This document shows positions 50,007-60,051 of a stretch of DNA of 64,000 nucleotides, piece by piece. This DNA is from an uncultured Paraglaciecola sp. (GTDB lineage: Bacteria > Pseudomonadota > Gammaproteobacteria > Enterobacterales > Alteromonadaceae). Position numbers and translations under genes: made by a program. Position 1 is the stretch's first letter, and every line of letters starts with the position of its first letter. Below the pieces are notes generated by a model. It was given only the letters and a program-made list of their open reading frames with translations. It made no database searches and had not been told where the DNA came from. The DNA lies in the NCBI GenBank assembly GCA_947498355.1, contig CANMKA010000015.1, positions 1 through 64,000 on the forward strand. Direction: 5' to 3'.

Positions 50007-51044
50007 ATGCAAATTTACCCTAATCGATTTAGTGTTTCTGCACAGACGCCACTAGCCAACTTTTATCTAATTTTTGGCGATGAGCCCCAGCAAAAACTCG
50101 ATTGTATTGAACGTATCAGGCAGGCCGCAGCAGCTCAGGGATTTGATGAAAGGCAATCGTTACAAGCCGATACACAATTCAATTGGGATAAACTTATAGA
50201 AGCCAGTCAAACCTTATCGCTATTTTCGAGTCGACAAATCATTGAACTAGAACTCCCAACGGGCAAACCCGGTACAAGCGGTAGTAAGGTATTGGCCTCA
50301 CTTGCGAGTCAGCCCAACCCAGATGTTTTATTCGTGATCCACGGTGGAAAAATAGGCAAGGATGTACAAAATACAAAATGGTTTAAAGCCCTTGATAAAC
50401 TGGGGGTATATGTTCCTTGTTATCCCTTAGAAGGCAATGCTTTGTATCAATGGGTGAATCAAGGCATGGCAGCAGCTGGGCTGGCACCCTCACAACAAAT
50501 TACCCAACTTTTGGTTGATTATTGCGAAGGCAATTTACTTGCCGCTAAACAAGAAATCGAAAAACTTAGCTTGTTGTTCCCAAATGGCAATCCAGAACTA
50601 AAAGAAGTCGAACAAGCGGTTGTCGACCAGTCTCGGTACACAGTATTCCACTTAATTGATGTATTGTTAGCAGGTGAGAGTCAGCGAGCAGTTAAAATGC
50701 TATTTCGCCTTGAGAGTGAAGGGGTTGAACCCAACATACTGTTGTGGGCGTTAAGCAAAGAATGGCAAACTTTGTCTGCCTTACAGTTTGATAAAAGCCA
50801 AGGACAAGCTATTAATTGGAATCAGCACCGAATATGGAAAAATCGCCAACGTTTGTACAACGCTGCGTTAAGTCGTCTATCAAATGAGCATTTATTAGCC
50901 ATGCAAGGCAAGCTCAGTGAGGTTGATCAGGCCCTCAAGCAGTCTAGTATTGCTCGGCCATACGTAGAGTTATGTCATTTATGTCTATTGTTTGTGCCCT
51001 TTCCCTTGTCGTCTTTACCCCTAGACTACCCAAATATTCAGTAA
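50007..51044 (+). CDS. holA: DNA polymerase III delta subunit
   Basis: Clamp-loader wrench subunit that opens the beta clamp, 345 aa. The N-terminal region has NFYLIFGDEPQQKLDCIERI (about 18-37) and the central part NLLAAKQEIEKLSLLF (about 174-189). The call rests on these, the length and the lptE-holA-nadD order. Confidence 0.92.
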   Translation: MQIYPNRFSVSAQTPLANFYLIFGDEPQQKLDCIERIRQAAAAQGFDERQSLQADTQFNWDKLIEASQTLSLFSSRQIIELELPTGKPGTSGSKVLASLASQPNPDVLFVIHGGKIGKDVQNTKWFKALDKLGVYVPCYPLEGNALYQWVNQGMAAAGLAPSQQITQLLVDYCEGNLLAAKQEIEKLSLLFPNGNPELKEVEQAVVDQSRYTVFHLIDVLLAGESQRAVKMLFRLESEGVEPNILLWALSKEWQTLSALQFDKSQGQAINWNQHRIWKNRQRLYNAALSRLSNEHLLAMQGKLSEVDQALKQSSIARPYVELCHLCLLFVPFPLSSLPLDYPNIQ

Positions 51045-51048
51045 ACTA

Positions 51049-51699
51049 ATGGCTTTGTCTGCTCCCATTGGCATATTTGGTGGTACCTTCGACCCTCCTC
51101 ATATTGGCCACATCAATCCAGTTATAGAAGCCGCTAAACTAACTAAATTAACGCGTATAGCGGCCTTACCTTGTTACGTCCCTACTCATAAACAAGCCGC
51201 CAGTGCCAGCAGCCAAGACAGACTCAATATGGTTAGGCGTGTCTGTGAGCTATATCCGCTTTTTTACCCAGACAGTCGTGATATTGACCGCGGGGTCCCT
51301 ACCTTTACCTTAGATTCGCTGCAATCGTTCAAAACAGAATTTACTGGTCATCCCCTATGTTTTTTTATTGGTAGCGATTCGTTACTGACCCTGACAACTT
51401 GGCATCAATGGCGTGACATACTGGATTTATGCCATTTAGTGGTATGTACACGCTCAGCTAACCATGCACAATATCAATCTTGCCCTATCACAGTTGACGT
51501 CCTTCAAGAATACCAAACCCCAGATTGGCAAACGTTACACACGCAAAGTGCTGGCAGCATCTATTTAGCCGACACTCAACAAGTGGATATATCGTCTACC
51601 GAATTACGCCAGCGATTACAGAACAAACAGTCGTGCAACGAATATATTCCTAAAAGCGTATTGGATTATATTGATACACATAAACTCTATCAGCCATAA
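51049..51699 (+). CDS. nadD: Nicotinate-nucleotide adenylyltransferase
   Basis: 216-aa NAD biosynthesis enzyme. Nucleotidyltransferase motif GIFGGTFDPPHIGHINP (about 7-23, with the GGTFDPxHxGH signature) and the C-terminal DISSTELRQRL (about 181-191). Follows holA by 4 bp. Confidence 0.94.
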   Translation: MALSAPIGIFGGTFDPPHIGHINPVIEAAKLTKLTRIAALPCYVPTHKQAASASSQDRLNMVRRVCELYPLFYPDSRDIDRGVPTFTLDSLQSFKTEFTGHPLCFFIGSDSLLTLTTWHQWRDILDLCHLVVCTRSANHAQYQSCPITVDVLQEYQTPDWQTLHTQSAGSIYLADTQQVDISSTELRQRLQNKQSCNEYIPKSVLDYIDTHKLYQP

Positions 51700-51757
51700 G
51701 TGGTTTTCTGTTAAACTGTCCAATCCATATTCAAATATCAATCAAAGAGGGCATTCC

Positions 51758-52075
51758 TTGGATCAGCAACAACTAAAGGCCTTTGTCGTAGAAAAAATAG
51801 AAGATTTAAAAGGTAGAGATATCATTGATCTTGATGTTTCTGATAAATCATCGGTAACCGATGCACTGATTATATGTTCAGGCAACTCTAAACGTCATGT
51901 TGTATCAATTGCCGAAAACTTAGTCGTCGAAGCTAAAAAAGCTAACAACGCACCTTTGAGCATCGAAGGCAAAGAAGTCGGTGACTGGGTGTTAGTCGAT
52001 TTAGGTGAAGTAGTGGTGCACGTCATGCAAGATGAGTCTCGCGATTTTTACCAACTCGAAAAACTTTGGGGCTAA
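51758..52075 (+). CDS. rsfS: Ribosome silencing factor RsfS
   Basis: 105-aa factor that binds L14 and blocks subunit joining in stationary phase. Signature LKAFVVEKIEDLKGRDIIDL (about 5-24), then SVTDALIICSGNSKRHV and GDWVLVDLGEVVVHVM. Start is TTG at 51758, six bases after GAGGG; earlier in-frame codons lie within nadD and would add 29 unrelated residues. Confidence 0.93.
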   Translation: MDQQQLKAFVVEKIEDLKGRDIIDLDVSDKSSVTDALIICSGNSKRHVVSIAENLVVEAKKANNAPLSIEGKEVGDWVLVDLGEVVVHVMQDESRDFYQLEKLWG

Positions 52076-52100
52076 CTAGTTTGCAACTGGAGCGACCCAT

Positions 52101-52571
52101 TTGAAAATTCAACTAGTTGCAGTGGGCGTAAAAATGCCTGCTTGGGTTGAACAAGGTTTTACTGAGTATTGCCGTCGCTTCCCTAATGATATGCCCTTGT
52201 CTCTGACTGAAATTCCCGCAGGAAAACGCGGTAAAAATGCTGACATTAAACGTATTTTGCAAAAAGAAGGTGAGCTAACCTTAAACGCCATACCTAAAGG
52301 CAATAAAATCGTCACCTTAGAAGTAACGGGCGCACCTTGGGACACTCCGAAACTTGCACAGAATATGCAAAAGTGGCAAATGGATGGAAGAGATATCAGT
52401 TTACTGATCGGCGGACCTGAAGGACTCGCCCCAGAATGCATCCAGCGTTCAGAGCAAAAATGGTCTTTGTCTAGTCTCACCTTGCCTCATCCCTTAGTCA
52501 GAATTATAGTGGCAGAAAGCTTATACAGAGCTTGGTCTATTAATAATAATCATCCTTATCACAGGGAATAG
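52101..52571 (+). CDS. rlmH: 23S rRNA pseudouridine(1915) methyltransferase RlmH
   Basis: 156-aa SPOUT methyltransferase acting on 70S ribosomes at pseudouridine 1915. Knot motif [19 protein letters not shown] (about 101-119) and the C-terminal [20 protein letters not shown] followed by NHPYHRE. Starts with TTG, is in its usual place after rsfS, and ends 2 bp before mrdA. Confidence 0.95.
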   Translation: MKIQLVAVGVKMPAWVEQGFTEYCRRFPNDMPLSLTEIPAGKRGKNADIKRILQKEGELTLNAIPKGNKIVTLEVTGAPWDTPKLAQNMQKWQMDGRDISLLIGGPEGLAPECIQRSEQKWSLSSLTLPHPLVRIIVAESLYRAWSINNNHPYHRE

Positions 52572-52573
52572 TT

Positions 52574-54499
52574 TTGCCATCGCCACGCATTGTCATAAAG
52601 GATCACACTGCTGAATCAAACCTGTTTGCTAGGCGAGCAGTCATTGGACTATTAGTGGTGTGCGTGATGATTGCTATGGTCATTACGAATTTATATTACC
52701 TGCAAGTTGAGCGATTCGAAGACTATCAAACGCGTTCAAATGGCAACCGGATTAAAGTATTACCTGTAGCCCCCAACCGCGGCCTAATATACGACAGAAA
52801 TGGCGTACTGCTAGCCGAAAACCGGCCTGTGTTTAGTTTGCAAGTGATCCCAGAAGAGACCCAAAATCTCGAAGAAACCCTCAGCAAACTACAAACCCTA
52901 ATGAATATCGACGACGAAGACATCGAAGATTTTCAACGGGACCGTAAACGTATCCGCCGTTTTAAACCTGTTACCTTGCTTAATCGACTTAACCAAGAGC
53001 AAGTCGCTATATTTTCGGCCAACCAACATCAATTTCCTGGCGTCGCAATCGAAGCTAGATTGGGTCGCTACTACCCATTTAAGGGCGCGCTTACCCATGT
53101 TATTGGTTACGTTGCAAAAATAGACAAAAAAGACTTACAAAAACTCACCGAAGCAGGCTTCGAAGCCAACTACGCAGCCACCTATGATATAGGCAAACGC
53201 GGAATTGAAAAATACCACGAAGAAATCCTCCACGGTAAAGTGGGCTACCAAGAGGTAGAAGTTAACAATCAGGGTCGTATCATTCGCACCTTAAATTTTA
53301 GCCCCCCAGAGCCGGGCCAAGACATAGTGCTAAATATAGATGTAGAGTTGCAACTCGAAGCCGAGCGTTTATTCGCGGGAGAACGAGGAACCGTAGTGGC
53401 TATGGATCCAAATGATGGCGGAATTTTAGCCTTGTACAGTAGCCCAAGTTACGATCCCAATTTATTCGTACACGGTATTAGCAGTAAAAACTACAAAAAA
53501 CTGCTGACCTCATCTAGGCCTTTATTCAACCGAGCAACCCAAGGTCAATATCCCCCTGCCTCGACCGTTAAACCTCATCTAGCTCTAGTTGGTTTAGAGC
53601 AAGGCGTTATTACGCCTCAAAGTCGCTTATTTGACAACGGTAAGTATCGATTGAAAAATGTCAGTCGAATTTGGCGCGACCATAATCCTTGGGGCCATGG
53701 CTGGGTAGACGTGACTAAATCTATTGAAGTCTCTTGCGACATCTTTTTCTACGACATGGCCTTCAAATTAGGGATTGATCGTATGAGCGACGGTATGTAC
53801 GAATTTGGCTTTGGTGATTACACAGGTATCGACTTACACGAAGAAGCCGATGGCTTTATGCCCAGCAGAGGTGCAGTTAGAGCTCGCTTTAACCGCGCTT
53901 GGTATCATGGCGACACTATCAATCTAGGCATAGGCCAAAGCTATTGGACCGCGACCCCAGTGCAACTAGGCCAATCTATTGTCACCTTACTCAACAAAGG
54001 ACGCAGAATTATACCGCAAATTTTACGAGGCCAAAAAGAAGGCGAACGGACGGTACTTGAACCAGTCAAAGAGCGGCCCCCGATCCAGATACAAGATGAA
54101 TACAATTGGGATGTTGTTCTCGATGCTATGTATGGCGTGGTCAATCGAGAGCACGGAACAGGCAGAAAGGCCTTTGTTGGAGCGCCCTATACGGCAGCAG
54201 GTAAAACGGGTACAGCTCAGCTTGTGACCATAGCCCAAGACGAGGAGTACGACGCATCTAAGTTGTCTAAAGAAAACCACGATAATGCCATGTACGTGGG
54301 TTATGCTCCTTACGATAAGCCACAAATCACTGTCACTGTCGTCTTTGAAAATGCCGGGGGCGGGGGCAGTAACGCTGCACCCATTGCCAGAAAAATTATG
54401 GATAACTACTTAAAAAACCAACACTTCCCAGAACATCAAGTGATCGAAGCCTTACCGCCAAAAGGTACACTGCCTAGTAGCGTAACTGAGAGTCCATAG
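52574..54499 (+). CDS. mrdA: Penicillin-binding protein 2
   Basis: Transpeptidase of the elongasome, 641 aa. One membrane anchor (about 20-42), the dimerisation domain with NRGLIYDRNGVLLAENRPVF (about 64-83), then SxxK as PPASTVKPHL (about 335-344), SxN as SCD near 395 and KTGTAQL (about 548-554). TTG start with AGGGA upstream. Works with RodA encoded next. Confidence 0.95.
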   Translation: MPSPRIVIKDHTAESNLFARRAVIGLLVVCVMIAMVITNLYYLQVERFEDYQTRSNGNRIKVLPVAPNRGLIYDRNGVLLAENRPVFSLQVIPEETQNLEETLSKLQTLMNIDDEDIEDFQRDRKRIRRFKPVTLLNRLNQEQVAIFSANQHQFPGVAIEARLGRYYPFKGALTHVIGYVAKIDKKDLQKLTEAGFEANYAATYDIGKRGIEKYHEEILHGKVGYQEVEVNNQGRIIRTLNFSPPEPGQDIVLNIDVELQLEAERLFAGERGTVVAMDPNDGGILALYSSPSYDPNLFVHGISSKNYKKLLTSSRPLFNRATQGQYPPASTVKPHLALVGLEQGVITPQSRLFDNGKYRLKNVSRIWRDHNPWGHGWVDVTKSIEVSCDIFFYDMAFKLGIDRMSDGMYEFGFGDYTGIDLHEEADGFMPSRGAVRARFNRAWYHGDTINLGIGQSYWTATPVQLGQSIVTLLNKGRRIIPQILRGQKEGERTVLEPVKERPPIQIQDEYNWDVVLDAMYGVVNREHGTGRKAFVGAPYTAAGKTGTAQLVTIAQDEEYDASKLSKENHDNAMYVGYAPYDKPQITVTVVFENAGGGGSNAAPIARKIMDNYLKNQHFPEHQVIEALPPKGTLPSSVTESP

Positions 54500-54503
54500 G
54501 TCT

Positions 54504-55622
54504 ATGTTGAGAACTAAACTACTCCCAAACGAACGCTCTTTTTTAAGCAAAATCCATTGCGACGGGCCGTTACTATTGGGCTTACTCGTTTTAATGGCAG
54601 TTGGCCTACTCACAATATACTCTGCTGGCGGCCAAGACATTCAACTCATCCAACGTCAGCTCGTTCGACTCGGCGTAGCCATGGGCGTCATGTTAGTCAT
54701 TGCCCAAGTGCCAATTAACACTTATCAAAAGCTGTCGATATACTTTTACATAGTCGGTATTGGTATGCTGGTCGCCGTACTCTTGGTGGGCGTATCCAGT
54801 AAAGGAGCGCAAAGGTGGTTAGACTTAGGGGTAGTGAGATTTCAACCCTCCGAAATCATGAAACTGGCAGTCCCCATGATGGTTGCTTGGTACATTAGCC
54901 GCTTTAACTTGCCGCCTAAGCTTAAGCACATAGCCGTGGGTTTTATCTTAGTCGTGATGCCCACGCTGTTAATTGCTAAGCAACCAGACTTAGGCACCTC
55001 CTTACTTATTGCTAGCTCAGGCATTTTTGCTCTATTTTTGGCAGGGATGAGCTGGGGCCTGATTTCGTTTATCGCCATAGCTGCATCAGCGTTTACGCCT
55101 ATTATGTGGATATTCCTCATGAAGGAATATCAAAAGCAGCGGGTGTTAACCTTCTTAAACCCTGAAAGTGATCCCCTAGGCTCTGGGTATCATATTATTC
55201 AATCAAAAATTGCTATTGGTTCTGGTGGACTTCAAGGTAAAGGCTGGTTGCAAGGCACTCAATCTCAGTTAGAGTTTTTGCCAGAACGACATACAGATTT
55301 TATCTTTGCCGTATTTAGCGAAGAGTTTGGTTTGTGGGGAGTAATAGGTTTGCTCGCTATTTACGCTTTTATTGTATTTAGAGGTATGCTGATTTCGATC
55401 CGTGCTCAAGATGCATTTAGTAAGATATTAGGCGGTAGCATCACCCTTACCTTCTTTGTATACGTGTTTGTTAATATGGGCATGGTATCAGGGATACTAC
55501 CAGTCGTTGGCGTACCTTTACCCTTGGTGAGTTATGGCGGCACCTCTATGGTTACCTTACTCGGTGGTTTTGGTATGCTAATGGCGATAGCTACCCAAAA
55601 ACGCATCATGTCAAGAGAGTAA
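54504..55622 (+). CDS. rodA: Rod-shape determining glycosyltransferase RodA
   Basis: SEDS peptidoglycan polymerase, 372 aa, ten or so membrane segments. Motifs: LTIYSAGGQD (about 34-43), RWLDLGVVRFQPSEIMKLAV (about 102-121) and the C-terminal VGVPLPLVSYGGTSMVTLL (about 336-354). Located 4 bp after mrdA, its functional partner. Confidence 0.95.
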   Translation: MLRTKLLPNERSFLSKIHCDGPLLLGLLVLMAVGLLTIYSAGGQDIQLIQRQLVRLGVAMGVMLVIAQVPINTYQKLSIYFYIVGIGMLVAVLLVGVSSKGAQRWLDLGVVRFQPSEIMKLAVPMMVAWYISRFNLPPKLKHIAVGFILVVMPTLLIAKQPDLGTSLLIASSGIFALFLAGMSWGLISFIAIAASAFTPIMWIFLMKEYQKQRVLTFLNPESDPLGSGYHIIQSKIAIGSGGLQGKGWLQGTQSQLEFLPERHTDFIFAVFSEEFGLWGVIGLLAIYAFIVFRGMLISIRAQDAFSKILGGSITLTFFVYVFVNMGMVSGILPVVGVPLPLVSYGGTSMVTLLGGFGMLMAIATQKRIMSRE

Positions 55623-55747
55623 CGTCTAGGTAGTGGCGTAGAAAGGCATCACTAAATAACGCTTAAAAAACAGCTCGGCAGCTAACGCCTGTTGCAACAA
55701 GATGCATGCGGCACAGTCAATTAACACAGCCTAATAAAAGGACACCA

Positions 55748-56713
55748 ATGAAAATCATTTTAAGTTTGACTCTCTTTCTTTTCTCTGGATTTAGCTTAGC
55801 CTCTCCTGCTCAACTCAAACAGGCATTTATCGATGAGATGGTCTCTAAACATAAATTCGAGCGAACTTACGTAGAACAGACCTTAGACCAGGCTCAAGTT
55901 AATCAAAAAATATTAGAGGCCATTGCCAGACCTTGGGAAGCTAAACCTTGGCATCAGTATTATCCAATATTTCTTACAGAAAAACGTTTGGAAAAAGGAC
56001 TGTCATTTTGGAAAACTCATCAACAAACCTTAGAGCGTGCTGAGCGAGAGTTGGGGATCCCCGCCGAAATCATTGTTGCCATTATTGGTGTTGAAACCTT
56101 TTACGGCAGTTATACGGGTAAATACTCGGTACTGGATGCATTAAATACCTTAGGATTTCACTACCCGCCTAGAGCGACATTTTTTAGACGTGAATTGGGC
56201 GAACTGTTTTTACTCGCAAAAGAAGAAAAATTCGACATTACAAGCCTTAAAGGCTCTTATGCCGGCGCTATGGGCTGGGGGCAATTTATATCATCTAGCT
56301 ACCGCCACTATGCTATCGACTTTGATCAGGATGGCGTTCGCGACTTACTCAACAATCCCGTTGACGCAATTGGCAGCGTAGCCAACTACTTTAAACGTCA
56401 TGGCTGGAAAACAGGTGAAAACGTAGCATACCCAGTCAACGTGAGTGGTAACAAGCATAAAAACTTAGTTAGCAAGTCGTTAAAATTTTCCCATACATGG
56501 CAGCAATTAGCAGCAGCTGGCGTCACATTAGACGGCCACACACTTACTCCAGAACAAAGGGTTAAACTACTCGAATTCAAGCAAGCTGGCAGCTTAGAGT
56601 ACTGGGTAGGATTGCCTAACTTTTATGTCATTACGCGTTATAACCATAGCCCTTTGTACGCTATGGTGGTCTATCAGTTTAGTCAACAACTCAAACAAGG
56701 TTTTGCTCAATAA
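55748..56713 (+). CDS. mltB: Lytic murein transglycosylase B
   Basis: 321-aa exported transglycosylase. A signal peptide of about 18 residues (MKIILSLTLFLFSGFSLAS) precedes the SLT-B domain with catalytic Glu in IVAIIGVETFYGSYTGKYSV (about 103-122) and SYAGAMGWGQFISSSYRHYA (about 172-191). I chose the ATG at 55748 with AAAAGGA upstream, since it begins the signal peptide. Inserted between rodA and rlpA. Confidence 0.93.
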   Translation: MKIILSLTLFLFSGFSLASPAQLKQAFIDEMVSKHKFERTYVEQTLDQAQVNQKILEAIARPWEAKPWHQYYPIFLTEKRLEKGLSFWKTHQQTLERAERELGIPAEIIVAIIGVETFYGSYTGKYSVLDALNTLGFHYPPRATFFRRELGELFLLAKEEKFDITSLKGSYAGAMGWGQFISSSYRHYAIDFDQDGVRDLLNNPVDAIGSVANYFKRHGWKTGENVAYPVNVSGNKHKNLVSKSLKFSHTWQQLAAAGVTLDGHTLTPEQRVKLLEFKQAGSLEYWVGLPNFYVITRYNHSPLYAMVVYQFSQQLKQGFAQ

Positions 56714-56735
56714 GTCCATTGCTTAGATATTTATA

Positions 56736-57587
56736 ATGACTGTGCTTATTCCCTTTACCATGCTAACTCGCCCTACACTTTGCTGGGTGTGCATACTCGT
56801 ATTGGGGGGGATATTGGTAGGTTGTGCGCCTAAAGGCAGATACCACCATCACCGAGACTCTGCACCAAAAATCGTCCCAGAACATGTCACTACTATTGAT
56901 GCATTGCCCGTATATGAGGATTATGCGCCTGCCAATATGCGTCCTTACACAATACGCGGCGTCACCTACCGTCCGCTCACAACAGGCAAAGGTTTTTCCG
57001 AGCAAGGGCTAGCGAGTTGGTATGGCCAAAAGTTCCATGGACATCTCACAGCCAATGGTGAGATATATAATATGTACGAGATGTCAGCGGCACATAAAAC
57101 GCTGCCCCTGCCTTCTTTTGCACGAGTGACCAATTTAACTAACGGGAAACAAGTAGTGGTTCGCATTAACGATCGGGGGCCGTTTCATTTAAATAGAGTC
57201 GTCGATTTATCTTATGCCGCTGCGGCTAAATTGGATATATTAAAAACTGGAGTGGGCAAGGTAAAGGTAGACGTTATCCATGTTGCAAAAGATGGAAACG
57301 TTACGATTGGCAACACACCTGTAATTCAACCGACAACTGCACCAAGCGTAAGTAAAAACAGCTTATCAACTCGCTATATTCAAGTACTAGCCTCAAGTAG
57401 AGCCCAGAAAATTCCCGCTATAGCAAAAAGATTAACCGACACATTTGGCTTGCCAACAAAAACCCTTGAGTCTGGGCGAATCTTTAAATTAAGACTAGGC
57501 CCTCTGCCCGAGCATCTTGACTCCCTATCTATACTCAACAAACTTGCAACAATGGGCTACCCAGATGGATTTGTTGTTAGCGAATAA
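56736..57587 (+). CDS. rlpA: Septal ring lytic transglycosylase RlpA
   Basis: 283-aa outer-membrane lipoprotein. Lipobox ILVGC (Cys at about 30), then a double-psi beta-barrel with GLASWYGQKFHGHLTANGEI (about 90-109, including His and the catalytic Asp region further on in VVRINDRGPFHLNRVVDLSY). A C-terminal SPOR domain (about 211-283, RYIQVLASSRAQK) binds denuded septal glycan. A start at 56760 would give a shorter signal peptide and is possible. Confidence 0.93.
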   Translation: MTVLIPFTMLTRPTLCWVCILVLGGILVGCAPKGRYHHHRDSAPKIVPEHVTTIDALPVYEDYAPANMRPYTIRGVTYRPLTTGKGFSEQGLASWYGQKFHGHLTANGEIYNMYEMSAAHKTLPLPSFARVTNLTNGKQVVVRINDRGPFHLNRVVDLSYAAAAKLDILKTGVGKVKVDVIHVAKDGNVTIGNTPVIQPTTAPSVSKNSLSTRYIQVLASSRAQKIPAIAKRLTDTFGLPTKTLESGRIFKLRLGPLPEHLDSLSILNKLATMGYPDGFVVSE

Positions 57588-57910
57588 TATCAGCGAACAA
57601 CAAAAGCAATCTAGAGGGCCTGTATCACCCTGGAATTTCTGGTTTCTCAAACCTTTTACCAAGAAAAACACCTTCCATTTAGTCTGCCGAGAAACTTTTA
57701 GTCTCTCCCGTCGTCATAATATTCGCCTTTTTTGTAATACGTTAAAGTTGCATTGAGGTCGAACCTAACACTTGGCAGCGTAAAACCAGTTAAATTTTTT
57801 TTGTCACTGGGCAGCAATCCCCTGACTGAAATGGTATATTGTGCTGCAAATTTTGAAGGTCGTATTCTTCTCTTCATCCTAATTAAATTGAACATCTAAA
57901 CGGTAGCTTA
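57588..57910. other. Intergenic region upstream of dacA
   Basis: About 320 bases with no supportable gene between rlpA and dacA. The last 150 bases are AT-rich and contain TATATT near 57834 and should hold the dacA promoter. No convincing -35 partner, hairpin or repeat is visible. Confidence 0.45.
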
Positions 57911-59083
57911 ATGTCTAACCTTAAAAAATATTTCGGTTCTTTTGTAACCAGTGTCAGTCTTTGTCTGTATGTCGTTACCGCCTCTGCTGCGGTTGTCATT
58001 CCCCCTGCACCTTCGGTTGCCGCCAAAGGGTTTATCTTGATGGACGTTCAAACCCGAAACGTGATCGCCGAACAAAATGCAGATATTCAGATTCCGCCTG
58101 CCAGCTTAACCAAAATGATGACCAGCTACGTCATTGGTCAAGAGATTTTAAATGGCAATATTCAAGAAACAGACATGGTGACCATTTCTGAAAAAGCCTG
58201 GAGTAAGAATTTTCCTGATTCTTCGAAAATGTTTATCGAAGTAGGAAAGCAAGTATCAGTAGCAGATTTAAATCGTGGGATCATTATTCAATCGGGTAAC
58301 GATGCCTGTGTAGCCATGGCCGAGCACATTGCCGGTAGCGAAGAAGCCTTTGTTAGCATGATGAATATGCATGCTAAAAAACTCGGCATGACGTCGACCC
58401 ATTTTGTAAACAGCCATGGTTTGCATGATGGCGATCACTACACAACGCCTCGAGACATGGCTCTACTGTCTATCGCATTAATCGAAGATGTTCCCGAAGA
58501 GTACGCCATATACAAAGAAAAAGAATTTACTTTTAACAACATTAAGCAATACAACCGCAACGGTTTATTATGGGACAAAAGCTTAAACGTTGATGGCATT
58601 AAAACCGGCCACACCTCTGACGCGGGATATAGCTTAGTAACCTCTGCGACTCAAGGGGACATGCGCTTGGTATCTGTAGTGATGGGCACAGAAAGCGAAC
58701 GTGCTCGAAAAGTCGAAAACAAAAAATTACTCAAGTATGGATTCCGTTTCTTCGAAACGATTACACCCTACAAAGCCGGAGACAGCTTTGTTTCTCACCG
58801 TATCTATATGGGTGCCCAGCAAACTGTCGATTTAGGTATATTACAAGACACCCCTATCAATATTCCTAGAGGGCAAAGCAAAAAATTAGAAGCGAACTTT
58901 AAACTCGATAAAAACCTTGAAGCTCCCATCAGCAAGGGAGAAGTCGTGGGCAAGCTATACCTACAAATTGAAGGTGAAGACATAGCTGAATACCCCCTTG
59001 TTACTTTACAGGGCGTCGAACAAGGCGGCTTTATTGACCGTATGACCGACTATATAAAGCTTCAACTTGGTTTTGAGAACTAA
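57911..59083 (+). CDS. dacA: D-alanyl-D-alanine carboxypeptidase (PBP5/6 type)
   Basis: 390-aa periplasmic enzyme anchored by a C-terminal amphipathic helix, trimming pentapeptides. Signal peptide of about 26 residues, then SxxK in PPASLTKMMTSYV (about 61-73), SGND (about 124-127) and KTGHTSDAGYSLV (about 228-240). The tail GGFIDRMTDYIKLQLGFEN is the membrane anchor type. Confidence 0.95.
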   Translation: MSNLKKYFGSFVTSVSLCLYVVTASAAVVIPPAPSVAAKGFILMDVQTRNVIAEQNADIQIPPASLTKMMTSYVIGQEILNGNIQETDMVTISEKAWSKNFPDSSKMFIEVGKQVSVADLNRGIIIQSGNDACVAMAEHIAGSEEAFVSMMNMHAKKLGMTSTHFVNSHGLHDGDHYTTPRDMALLSIALIEDVPEEYAIYKEKEFTFNNIKQYNRNGLLWDKSLNVDGIKTGHTSDAGYSLVTSATQGDMRLVSVVMGTESERARKVENKKLLKYGFRFFETITPYKAGDSFVSHRIYMGAQQTVDLGILQDTPINIPRGQSKKLEANFKLDKNLEAPISKGEVVGKLYLQIEGEDIAEYPLVTLQGVEQGGFIDRMTDYIKLQLGFEN

Positions 59084-59108
59084 ATATCACTAGGACACAG
59101 ACTGTAAA

Positions 59109-59372
59109 ATGAAAACCCATTTCGACGAACTGCTAGATTTTCCATGTCACCAAACTTTCAAAATTATGGGCATTGCCAACGCGCAAATGCCCGTCGACGT
59201 GGTTGCTTGTATTCAAAAACATGCCCCAGGCGACTATGCGCCTAGCGTTAAGCCTAGTTCAAAAGGCAACTATCAATCTCTGTCTATCAGTATAAAAGTG
59301 ACCAGTAAAGAACACATGGAAACCCTCTATAAAGAATTATCATCGTTAGAGCTTGTCAGGTTCGTACTTTAG
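59109..59372 (+). CDS. ybeD: YbeD family protein (DUF493)
   Basis: 87-aa DUF493 protein with an ACT-like fold. Typical start KTHFDELLDFPCHQTFKIMG and YQSLSISIKVTSKEHMETLY. Always between dacA and lipB; suggested but unproven link to lipoate metabolism. Confidence 0.93.
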   Translation: MKTHFDELLDFPCHQTFKIMGIANAQMPVDVVACIQKHAPGDYAPSVKPSSKGNYQSLSISIKVTSKEHMETLYKELSSLELVRFVL

Positions 59373-59384
59373 CAATCTGTAAGC

Positions 59385-60050
59385 ATGGGCCAGAGTGTAG
59401 GATTATCAAATAGCGTGTCAAAATTACTTATCAGACAACTCGGTAGACAAGACTACTTGCCCATTTGGCATAAAATGCAAGAGTTTACCAACAATCGCCA
59501 AGCCCACACCGCCGACGAAATCTGGTTAGTAGAACATCCCCCAGTATTTACACAAGGACAAGCTGGTAAAGCTGAACATCTCCTTATGCCGGGAGACATT
59601 CCTGTGGTTAAAGTCGACCGAGGTGGGCAAGTCACCTATCACGGCCCAGGCCAACAAATGATGTACGTGATGTTAAACCTCAAGCGTTATAAGCTAGGGG
59701 TTCGGACACTTGTTACCGCGTTAGAACAATGCATAGTCGACACCTTAAAAGACTACGCCATAAATGCATACCCCAAGGCCGATGCGCCTGGAGTATACGT
59801 AGACGAACAAAAAATTTGCTCCATAGGACTTAGAATTCGTAAAGGCTGTTCATTCCATGGGTTAGCCTTAAACGTCAATATGGACTTATCGCCCTTTGAA
59901 CGGATAAACCCTTGTGGGTATGCAGGCCTAAAAATGGTAGACTGCGCCTCACTAGGTGGGCCAAAAACGTTAGTAGACGCTAGCCACAAAATCACCCAAC
60001 ATTTACTGAGTAATTTGGGCATTACACACACAGAATACAAAGAAGGCTGA
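59385..60050 (+). CDS. lipB: Octanoyltransferase LipB
   Basis: 221-aa enzyme that transfers octanoate from acyl carrier protein to lipoyl domains. Motifs: [20 protein letters not shown] (about 78-97), [18 protein letters not shown] (about 146-163; substrate Lys region) and the catalytic Cys in [13 protein letters not shown]. Ends 1 bp before the lipA start codon. Confidence 0.95.
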   Translation: MGQSVGLSNSVSKLLIRQLGRQDYLPIWHKMQEFTNNRQAHTADEIWLVEHPPVFTQGQAGKAEHLLMPGDIPVVKVDRGGQVTYHGPGQQMMYVMLNLKRYKLGVRTLVTALEQCIVDTLKDYAINAYPKADAPGVYVDEQKICSIGLRIRKGCSFHGLALNVNMDLSPFERINPCGYAGLKMVDCASLGGPKTLVDASHKITQHLLSNLGITHTEYKEG

Positions 60051-60051
60051 C

